NCBI GenBank assembly: GCA_023245755.1
Contig: JAHFJQ010000026.1
Location: 1-11,156 of the forward strand
From: an archaeon
GTDB taxonomy: Archaea > Nanobdellota > Nanobdellia > SCGC-AAA011-G17 > GW2011-AR17
Direction of reading: 5' to 3'
DNA length: 11,156 bases
Below are positions 6,254 to 11,156 of this stretch, one piece after another. Both the position numbers and the translations under genes were made by a program. How positions within the stretch are numbered: position 1 is the stretch's first letter; the number at the start of each line of letters is the position of its first letter. A model generated the notes under the pieces. It worked only from the letters and a program-made list of their open reading frames with translations, had not been told where the DNA came from and did not search any database.

Positions 6254-6685
6254 ATGGTATCTAACTCATTCTTACAAAAGCTTTTTGGTAAAGCACAAAA
6301 AAAAGATGTACTTGAAAATAGACAAAGTGAAGATCTCATCAATAAGATGCAAGAAGCCTGTGCACTTGTTCAAGCAGAAACCCTTCCTTTCTTAACTGCA
6401 AAAGATGGAGACTCTGATCCACTTTGGAAAGATTTTGTTCGGGCTGTAGAAAAATTTAGTAAGGCCTATACTCGTTTTGTCGATTCTGAACCCATTTTTA
6501 AAAGAGAGAAAAAAATGGAAGCCTTTCAACAAATAAAAGCAATGATCGGAAAGGATGTATTCGCACCGCTTAATCAAGCAAGTGGTAATAAGACCCAAGC
6601 AAGAGCACAAAGAACAACACTTAAAACAAAACTGAATGCACTTACCAGAGATATCACAAGGATAAGTCAAGATTTAGCTGCTTAA
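6254..6685 (+). CDS. Small helical protein of unknown function
   Basis: 143 residues, not recognised. It is charged and lysine/glutamate-rich, and predicted by eye to be nearly all helix: segments about 5-45, 55-75 (PLWKDFVRAVEKFSKAYTRF), 82-105 and 112-142 (a basic, threonine-rich amphipathic helix). No signal peptide, no membrane segment and a single cysteine (Cys36). The TATA box 25 bp before the ATG and codon use like its neighbours support it as a real gene. It ends 7 bp from the stop of pth2 on the other strand. A four-helix bundle or adaptor role is possible, but nothing in the sequence shows it. Confidence 0.75.
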   Translation: MVSNSFLQKLFGKAQKKDVLENRQSEDLINKMQEACALVQAETLPFLTAKDGDSDPLWKDFVRAVEKFSKAYTRFVDSEPIFKREKKMEAFQQIKAMIGKDVFAPLNQASGNKTQARAQRTTLKTKLNALTRDITRISQDLAA

Positions 6686-6692
6686 GAAATAT

Positions 6693-7037
6693 TTACAACA
6701 TTTTTAGAGAAGCAGTTACGCGATCTATTTTTTCTTCTGTATCAGGTCCTATTGCTGCACAGGTTACTGTGGGTTTGTCAAAGAAAGTATGTGCACCATC
6801 TGTAATGATTGCTGTCTTCAAACCCTGTGCTTGCGCTTCCCGCTGAAACTTTTGTAACTCTTTTAAGTCTGCAACTTTAAGCGTTACTTTTTTCATTCCT
6901 TCTTGATACCACTCATGTACTTTTTCTTTGGAAGAACCAATAACGGCTTCTACGGATGCATGTGCCACTTGGACTGCTAATTTTCCTTTTGGCATCTTCA
7001 AATCCATACGCACGAGAATGACTTGTTTGAAACTCAT
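6693..7037 (-). CDS. pth2: Peptidyl-tRNA hydrolase, Pth2 family
   Basis: 114 residues, the standard length of the archaeal/eukaryotic Pth2 family. These enzymes hydrolyse the ester bond of peptidyl-tRNAs released by stalled ribosomes, recycling tRNA in the cytoplasm. Family motifs run in order: QVILVRMDLKMPKGKLAVQ (5-23) with the conserved Lys and Gln of the active site, VAHASVEAV (24-32), the W-Y region (43-44), KVTLKVADLKEL (49-60), the GLKTAIITDGAHT block (72-84) with the conserved Asp, and PTVTCAAIGPDTEEKIDRVT (89-108). It is complete. It has its own TATA box in the 37 bp gap after the DRG-like gene on the same strand, so it is not simply an operon member. It converges on the 6254-6685 gene. 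Confidence 0.96.
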   Translation of the reverse strand: MSFKQVILVRMDLKMPKGKLAVQVAHASVEAVIGSSKEKVHEWYQEGMKKVTLKVADLKELQKFQREAQAQGLKTAIITDGAHTFFDKPTVTCAAIGPDTEEKIDRVTASLKML

Positions 7038-7058
7038 ACTCTCTTGAATTCCTTGAAG

Positions 7059-7066
7059 TATATAAA
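7059..7066 (-). promoter_or_regulatory. TATA box for pth2
   Basis: Read on the minus strand this is TTTATATA, the consensus archaeal TATA element, centred about 25 bp before the pth2 ATG. No Shine-Dalgarno precedes the start, so the transcript is probably leaderless. It lies between the DRG-like stop and the pth2 start. Confidence 0.75.
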
Positions 7067-7074
7067 AATTTCCT

Positions 7075-8181
7075 CTACTTCACATGAATTTCAATGACAT
7101 CTTCATCTTGCAAATCATGCTCTAGGCCTACTACTTGCCCAGGATGTTTTGCACTTGGACCCCAAATCCTTGCATACTTAAATTTCTTTAAAAAATCCTT
7201 GTGAATAATACGTGCAAGCGTTTTTATTGTATCTCCTTCGTGCATTGCAACAGGAGGCCAATCTTTGTCTTTTCCTGGAGTTTTGGTGTAGACTTTAATC
7301 ATGTGTAAAGCTTTGAAAATTTGCTCTTTCATCTTATCCAGATTATACCCTGTTTCTGCAGATATACCCTCTCCAATGATATCTGCTTTTGTGTGTACAA
7401 TCACCAAAGGAAGGTAGATGACGGACTCGTTTAATACATCTGCAAGATCCTCAATGGTTACCCTTTCATAGGCAGTAACAACCGCATTATGATAGCCATG
7501 CTCGGTAAGCATCTTTGTTGCTTCTTTGGTATCAAAACTGAAGAACTTCTTTCCAATATATTCTATTCCTCCTTCTCCTTGTTTTTTTAATGTTAAGGTG
7601 GAACGTTTTTCATTGAGCTTAATTTGTGCATTTTCAAATTCCTTGTGTAATATGTCTAACTGAGCCTTCTCATTTTGTGTATTATCTATAAGAAAAACGA
7701 CAAGGTCTGCACCACGAACAATGCTTAGAAAGGTAGGACCATCTCCTTTGTAGGCAAAATCCTCAAAGATTGCAGGGAGTTCTATCATTTGGATCTGTAC
7801 CCCCTTGTAATCCATGATACCAATCTCTGGTTTTGTTGTTGTAAATTTATACTCGGCAACGATAGGCTTGGCATTTGTCACTGCACCAAGAAGAGCAGAT
7901 TTTCCTGCATTGGTGATAGAAGCAAGAATGACTTGTGCTGCTCCCTCTCGCTTCACGAGATATTTTGAACCTTTTCCTTTACTAGTTGTACGGTTCTTTT
8001 CTAACTGGGAACGAAGTTTAGCAATCTTAGATTTAATTTCTGCTCGTAAATTTTCTGTTCCTTTGTGATTTGGACCGACACGAAGCATCTCTTCTAAGCC
8101 AGCAATCTTTTCTGGGATTGTTGTTGCTGCATTATACTTAGCTTCCGCTTTGAAGTACTCTGGTCCTGCGTTAATTGGCAT
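7075..8181 (-). CDS. DRG/Obg-like GTPase-family protein with TGS domain, altered G motifs
   Basis: 368 residues, the length and domain order of archaeal/eukaryotic DRG proteins, translation-associated Obg-family GTPases. A helical N-terminus (1-70, IPEKIAGLEEML, then IKSKIAKLRSQLEKN) is followed by the G domain: G1 ASITNAGKS (87-95), G2 FTTT (113-116), G3 region IELPAI (133-138), the DRG-type insertion with HNAVVTAYERVTIEDLADVL (231-250), G4 HTKAD (263-267) and G5 SAET (274-277). The TGS domain is at about 293-368. Two key residues differ: the first Gly of the P-loop is Ala, and the DxxG of G3 is ExxA, so GTP hydrolysis or switching may be weakened. Relatives act on ribosomes. It has its own TATA box. 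Family is fairly sure; GTPase activity is not. Confidence 0.85.
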   Translation of the reverse strand: MPINAGPEYFKAEAKYNAATTIPEKIAGLEEMLRVGPNHKGTENLRAEIKSKIAKLRSQLEKNRTTSKGKGSKYLVKREGAAQVILASITNAGKSALLGAVTNAKPIVAEYKFTTTKPEIGIMDYKGVQIQMIELPAIFEDFAYKGDGPTFLSIVRGADLVVFLIDNTQNEKAQLDILHKEFENAQIKLNEKRSTLTLKKQGEGGIEYIGKKFFSFDTKEATKMLTEHGYHNAVVTAYERVTIEDLADVLNESVIYLPLVIVHTKADIIGEGISAETGYNLDKMKEQIFKALHMIKVYTKTPGKDKDWPPVAMHEGDTIKTLARIIHKDFLKKFKYARIWGPSAKHPGQVVGLEHDLQDEDVIEIHVK

Positions 8182-8201
8182 GCTTGTATAGAAAATACCT
8201 T

Positions 8202-8211
8202 CTTTTTTAAG
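8202..8211 (-). promoter_or_regulatory. TATA box for the DRG-like gene
   Basis: CTTAAAAAAG on the minus strand, centred about 25 bp before the ATG at 8181. The identical decamer stands at the same distance before the UbiA-family gene. It forms one half of a divergent promoter region with the box at 8230-8239. Confidence 0.6.
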
Positions 8212-8229
8212 TCTTCCTCTGGAGCAAAG

Positions 8230-8239
8230 CTTTTTAAAG
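8230..8239 (+). promoter_or_regulatory. TATA box for the MscS-like gene
   Basis: CTTTTTAAAG, centred about 26 bp before the ATG at 8261. It is divergent from the DRG-like promoter; the two boxes are 18 bp apart, so TBP/TFB binding at one could affect the other. Confidence 0.6.
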
Positions 8240-8260
8240 AAAAATGGGCTCTACAGGGAA

Positions 8261-8794
8261 ATGGCTTTTACGCTATATCCCGATGTTCTTACCAATATTG
8301 TTGCAGGAATCCTTATTATTGGATTTGGTATCTTTGCAGGTAATATTCTTTCTGTAGTTGCCAAAAAAGTGTTCCAGAGCTTTGAAATTGATAGAATCCT
8401 TCTTGATTTGGGACTACGTTTTCCAGTAGAAGAACTCTTAGCAGCACTCATAAAATATGGCCTTTACTTAGTGGGACTTCTTTTTGGCTTAGCTTTTTTA
8501 AAATTAGATCAAATCTTGCTTTCTATAGTTCTTTTTAGTATCTTAGGACTTCTTCTTCTTTTTATTTTGCTCTCCTTTAGAGATTTTATCCCTAATTTTA
8601 TTGCAGGACTTACCATCTACTTCAAAGGAAAGTTGCGTCTGGGAGACATCGTAGAGATTGATACGATTGAAGGAAAAGTAATCCACATGGACATGCTTGA
8701 AGCAAAAATACGAACTACAGATGGAGACGTTGTTATCATGCCTAATGTTCTTGCTCTTAAAGGCATTATTATTAAAAAAAGAAAAATGCCTTAA
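8261..8794 (+). CDS. Minimal MscS-type mechanosensitive channel
   Basis: 177 residues. Three membrane segments (about 8-33, 59-81 and a long one at 84-118 that would include the pore helix) are followed by a small beta domain (about 123-172): KGKLRLGDIVEIDTIEGKVIHMDMLEAKIRTTDGDVVIMPN, which has the MscS pattern of a GD-V strand, EGxV, the T-x-DG turn and the (I/M)PN motif at 159-162. MscS channels release solutes on hypo-osmotic shock. The protein ends directly after the beta domain, so the C-terminal alpha/beta cage of E. coli MscS (286 residues) is absent. Its TAA stop overlaps the stop of the convergent gene within TTAA. There is no sign of a frameshift, and the following bases code for the opposite gene, so the short form is probably native. 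Confidence 0.82.
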   Translation: MAFTLYPDVLTNIVAGILIIGFGIFAGNILSVVAKKVFQSFEIDRILLDLGLRFPVEELLAALIKYGLYLVGLLFGLAFLKLDQILLSIVLFSILGLLLLFILLSFRDFIPNFIAGLTIYFKGKLRLGDIVEIDTIEGKVIHMDMLEAKIRTTDGDVVIMPNVLALKGIIIKKRKMP

Positions 8795-9636
8795 AATAGA
8801 TACATGACTATAAGAACCGTGCATATCCACAAAACTATTCCAATTACTAACTGTATATCTTTATAGAACTCTTCTGGTTTTCTGGCTATAGAAGAATTCG
8901 TTTCTACAAGGAAGAAATACCTTAGTATGACATACAGCGCAAAAGGAAGACTGTATATGAGAAGGGGGTAAATACTGAGAAAGGAATAGAGTGTATAGGA
9001 TAGAAGGAGGCTTACCGTTGCAATACTCATTAACGTGTTTATGATTTGTGGGGAATACAGTGCCAAACTTTCTTTGTGCTTTTCTGCGTTTTTTCCTAAA
9101 AAGACTAGATCTGCTTTTCTTTTGCCTAAAACGAGAAATAAACTCAGGAAAAAGGTGCAGACAATAAGCCATGGACTGAGTCGAACATTAAGAATAAATG
9201 CTCCGGACATGGCACGAAGAACAAAATTTACAGATATAAAAATAATATCTGCAAAGATTTCTTTTTTAAAATAGAGAGAATATGCTTGTGTAAGGAAGAA
9301 AAATACTAAGACTATAAGGAAGAAAACTTGTGAAAGACTTATAGCAATGACTAAAGAGATTATAGCAAGCACCAGTGCACACATGCCTGCAGAAGGAATA
9401 GAGATTTGCCCTGAAGCTATTGGGCGAAACTTCTTTTCTGGGTGTATCCGGTCTTTTTCTTTATCTAAAATATCATTCAGAATATAATTTGCAGAGGACA
9501 TACAACAAAGTGCAAGAAACCCTAAAATCGTGAGAAACATATCAAAACTATTGGTAATAAGGCCCGCAAAAACAAGAGGTAAAAAAATGAGGAGGTTCTT
9601 ATACCACTGCTGGACACGAAAGAGTTGAAAAAACAT
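8791..9636 (-). CDS. UbiA-family prenyl-phosphate phosphoribosyltransferase-like protein
   Basis: 281 residues with about eight to nine membrane helices, in the UbiA superfamily. The start LFRVQQWYKNLLIFLPLVF (5-23), SSANYILNDILDKEKDR (47-63) with the N-D-x-x-D-x-x-x-D metal-binding motif (54-62), HPEKKFRPIASGQIS (65-79), the VLRAMSGA segment (139-146), SPWLIVCTFFLSLFLVLGKRKADL (154-177) and the final hydrophobic helices match the decaprenyl-phosphate 5-phosphoribosyltransferase branch. That branch moves phosphoribose from PRPP to a polyprenyl phosphate in the membrane, as in mycobacterial arabinan synthesis. Here the lipid would be an archaeal dolichyl-type phosphate, and the product could feed pentose-containing glycans. 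A different UbiA substrate cannot be excluded. The TATA box is 24-25 bp before the ATG. The stop overlaps that of the MscS-like gene. Confidence 0.8.
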   Translation of the reverse strand: MFFQLFRVQQWYKNLLIFLPLVFAGLITNSFDMFLTILGFLALCCMSSANYILNDILDKEKDRIHPEKKFRPIASGQISIPSAGMCALVLAIISLVIAISLSQVFFLIVLVFFFLTQAYSLYFKKEIFADIIFISVNFVLRAMSGAFILNVRLSPWLIVCTFFLSLFLVLGKRKADLVFLGKNAEKHKESLALYSPQIINTLMSIATVSLLLSYTLYSFLSIYPLLIYSLPFALYVILRYFFLVETNSSIARKPEEFYKDIQLVIGIVLWICTVLIVMYLF

Positions 9637-9655
9637 AGTTTAGAAATCTTATTGT

Positions 9656-9665
9656 CTTTTTTAAG
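9656..9665 (-). promoter_or_regulatory. TATA box for the UbiA-family gene
   Basis: CTTAAAAAAG on the minus strand, the same decamer as before the DRG-like gene, centred 24-25 bp before the ATG at 9636. No Shine-Dalgarno is present. Confidence 0.6.
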
Positions 9666-9703
9666 GACTGCTTCCTTTGATTATATCCATTATAACATAA
9701 AGA

Positions 9704-9711
9704 TTTATTAA
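9704..9711 (+). promoter_or_regulatory. TATA box for the cyclophilin operon
   Basis: TTTATTAA, centred about 26 bp before the ATG at 9734, so transcription should start at or just before the ATG. It is divergent from the UbiA-family promoter about 40 bp away. Confidence 0.6.
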
Positions 9712-9733
9712 GCTTACATTCTTTCAAAGCTCT

Positions 9734-10297
9734 ATGAAGAAATTATTCATTCTTTTTGTGATGGTTTTATTTTTTAGTGCATGCTCCTCTGTATCGGAAG
9801 AGAATACTTCTTATTCTACAACAGAAACTATAAATACAGAAGAAAACTCTACAGAATCTATGGCAAAAATAGAAGGACAAACCATTGTTATGGAAACAAG
9901 TAAGGGAGACATTACCCTGGTTTTATATGACGACACACCTATTACTACAGGAAACTTTGTTTCTCTTATTGAATCTGGATTTTATGATGGATTAACTTTC
10001 CATAGGTACGAACCTGGATTTGTTGTTCAAGGGGGAGACCCTCTTGGTACTGGAATGGGTGGAAGTGAGAAAACCATTACACTAGAAATTGTGAGTGGAA
10101 GAAATAATGATCGTGGAACGATTGCTATGGCACGAAGCTCGGACCCTAATAGTGCAAGTTCACAATTCTACTTTAATCTTGCAGACAATAGTTTCTTAGA
10201 TGGGAGCTATGCAGTTTTTGGAGAAGTGACTGAAGGTATGGATGTTGTCGATAGTTTACGTGTAGGGGATACTATTACCAAGATAACTGTTTCATAA
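9734..10297 (+). CDS. Lipoprotein cyclophilin-type peptidyl-prolyl isomerase
   Basis: 187 residues. A lipoprotein signal (MKK, hydrophobic 4-14, lipobox FSAC with Cys17) leads into a Ser/Thr/Glu-rich linker (18-42) and then a cyclophilin domain (about 48-187), which isomerises X-Pro bonds. Active-site residues match human CypA: FHR with Arg91 (CypA Arg55), Phe96 and Gln99 in GFVVQGGDP, the MAR block (132-134) and SQF (143-145). CypA Trp121 is Phe154 and His126 is Tyr159, as in many prokaryotic cyclophilins. The lipobox implies an outer-membrane-face location, a folding helper for exported proteins. An internal Met43 could give a cytoplasmic form, but the TATA box and signal support the start at 9734. 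The next gene starts 1 bp after its stop. Confidence 0.9.
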   Translation: MKKLFILFVMVLFFSACSSVSEENTSYSTTETINTEENSTESMAKIEGQTIVMETSKGDITLVLYDDTPITTGNFVSLIESGFYDGLTFHRYEPGFVVQGGDPLGTGMGGSEKTITLEIVSGRNNDRGTIAMARSSDPNSASSQFYFNLADNSFLDGSYAVFGEVTEGMDVVDSLRVGDTITKITVS

Positions 10298-10298
10298 A

Positions 10299-11117
10299 AT
10301 GTTACAAAAAATATCGGTGAGAGATGCTGAAAAAATTAGTCGCAAATTTCCTGTTTTCTCTTATAGATGTAATCCCTATTATTTAGCATATAATGGCTAT
10401 ACAGAACAAGATTCTGAACTTCTTATCTATGAAAGAGACCCGCTCTATAAAAACGAGTTTCCACTTATTGCCCTGCCTAAAAACAAAGAACACTGGCAAC
10501 GAATGATCATAGATTATGTTTCAGAAGAAGAACTTGAAGAAATTAAAAAAACTGTTTCTATCAAGGATAGCTTTCCTGTGGGAAGTGAATATTACTACAG
10601 TACTGCAGATTTTGTTAGCTTAGACAACCCTCACCTAAAAAGCTTTAAGAAACATTGTAAAAAGTTTGAAAGTTCCTATACTTACACACTAAAGAATAGC
10701 TATCCTACAAAAAAGATTTTAGCATTCTTAGAGAAATGGGAAAAAAGCAAAAAAAATAGAAATGAACTCTTTTCTATGGCTAAGGAATATGAAAGATTCT
10801 GTATTCTGAAATGTTCTTCCATGAAAGGGAAGTGGCTTTTTCTAGAAATTAATGGAGAACTTGCGGGATACAACCTTTCTTATCAAATAGACAAAAACTT
10901 TTGGATAGGTATTCATCAGAAAGTGCTTTATGAATACAAGGGTATTAGCCGTTTTCTCCTCCATAAAAGAGCAGCACAGTTCCCAAAAACAACATTCTTT
11001 TCTTTAGGGCAGGAAGCAAGAGATGAAGGTATTGCTGAGTTTAAAGAAGGTCTACACCCTTTTAAAAAAATTAATCGATATTATGTTATTACAGCTGAAA
11101 CTACTCATAGCCCTTAG
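10299..11117 (+). CDS. DUF2156 / LPG-synthase C-terminal-like protein (GNAT fold)
   Basis: 272 residues, cytoplasmic, with no signal peptide or membrane segment. The second half resembles the DUF2156/LPG_synthase_C group, a pair of GNAT-like domains related to aminoacyl transferases: EYYYSTADFVSL (97-108), KHCKKFESSYTYTL (118-131), a helix at about 136-165, FLEINGELAGYNLSYQ (181-196), FWIGIHQKVLYEYKGISRFLLHKRA (201-225), and the characteristic SLGQEARDEGIAEFKEGLHP (235-254) followed by RYYV (260-263). Membrane-bound relatives transfer lysine to phosphatidylglycerol; this soluble form lacks their flippase part, so the acceptor is unknown. It begins 1 bp after the cyclophilin stop without a clear Shine-Dalgarno, suggesting translational coupling in a two-gene operon. 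Its 3' end overlaps the opposite galE-like gene by 17 bp. Confidence 0.7.
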   Translation: MLQKISVRDAEKISRKFPVFSYRCNPYYLAYNGYTEQDSELLIYERDPLYKNEFPLIALPKNKEHWQRMIIDYVSEEELEEIKKTVSIKDSFPVGSEYYYSTADFVSLDNPHLKSFKKHCKKFESSYTYTLKNSYPTKKILAFLEKWEKSKKNRNELFSMAKEYERFCILKCSSMKGKWLFLEINGELAGYNLSYQIDKNFWIGIHQKVLYEYKGISRFLLHKRAAQFPKTTFFSLGQEARDEGIAEFKEGLHPFKKINRYYVITAETTHSP

Positions 11118-11156
11118 GATTGTTTTTATGCCAGTTCCAGGCGCTTTGTATTATTT
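11101..11156 (-). CDS. galE: UDP-glucose 4-epimerase-like protein, C-terminal tail only
   Basis: The minus strand reads IIQSAWNWHKNNPKGYE and then TAG (11101-11103), open to the window edge. The pattern A-W-x-W-x-x-x-x-P-x-G-Y-E is the usual C-terminus of GalE-type NAD-dependent epimerases, which interconvert UDP-glucose and UDP-galactose (or the N-acetyl forms). Only 17 codons are visible, so the catalytic core (the NAD-binding GxxGxxG and YxxxK) cannot be checked. It overlaps the 3' end of the DUF2156-like gene by 17 bp in convergent orientation. It fits the envelope-sugar theme of the UbiA-family gene. Another extended short-chain dehydrogenase/epimerase is the main alternative. Confidence 0.65.
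   Translation of the reverse strand, partial: IIQSAWNWHKNNPKGYE

Noticed and set aside
8543..8830. Minus-strand open frame under the MscS-like gene
   Set aside because: It overlaps both the channel gene and the end of the UbiA-family gene, and its composition is that of an antisense shadow.
1..11156. CRISPR array, insertion sequence, integrase/attachment site at the tRNA, or defence module
   Set aside because: I saw no regularly spaced direct repeats, transposase or integrase, terminal inverted repeats, or second copy of the tRNA 3' end.

Overview
The window reads as a chromosomal segment of an AT-rich archaeon. The archaeal signs are a Rad50-type ATPase with a CxxC zinc hook, a Pth2-type peptidyl-tRNA hydrolase, an Obg/DRG-family protein with a TGS domain, a tRNA-Tyr interrupted at the anticodon loop and lacking an encoded CCA, and TATA boxes sitting 24-28 bp before most start codons. 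Small genes, tight packing and many genes of unknown function suggest a DPANN-type lineage (Woesearchaeota or Pacearchaeota-like). That placement is inference from style, not from a phylogenetic marker.

Layout: (1) 1-2004, the 3' part of rad50, whose 5' end lies outside the window. (2) 2086-4126, a two-gene operon: a membrane-anchored multi-Ig-domain protein followed by a flavin-reductase-like split-barrel protein. (3) 4166-4285, intron-containing tRNA-Tyr(GUA), directly followed by a J-domain protein (4326-5093) whose apparent longer reading frame runs back into the tRNA. (4) 5224-6207, a lipoprotein that folds as a five-bladed Asp-box propeller. (5) 6254-6685, a small helical protein of unknown function, tail to tail with pth2 (6693-7037, minus). 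(6) 7075-8181 (minus), a DRG-like TGS protein with altered G1 and G3 motifs. It is divergent from a minimal MscS-type channel (8261-8794). (7) 8791-9636 (minus), a UbiA-family protein most like prenyl-phosphate phosphoribosyltransferase. (8) 9734-11117, an operon of a lipoprotein cyclophilin and a DUF2156/LPG-synthase-C-like protein. (9) 11101-11156 (minus), the last 17 codons of a GalE-like epimerase.

The genes fall into information processing (rad50, tRNA-Tyr, pth2, the DRG-like protein), protein folding (J protein, cyclophilin) and cell surface or envelope (Ig-domain protein, propeller lipoprotein, MscS-like channel, prenyl-phosphate sugar enzyme, galE tail). I see no defence island, CRISPR array, insertion sequence or phage module. 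The most distinctive points are the paired internal duplications in both arms of the Rad50 coiled coil, the degenerate GTPase motifs in the DRG-like protein, the tRNA/J-protein start conflict, the regular leaderless promoter architecture, and two lipobox proteins in an archaeal context. No gap without a gene exceeds about 130 bp.
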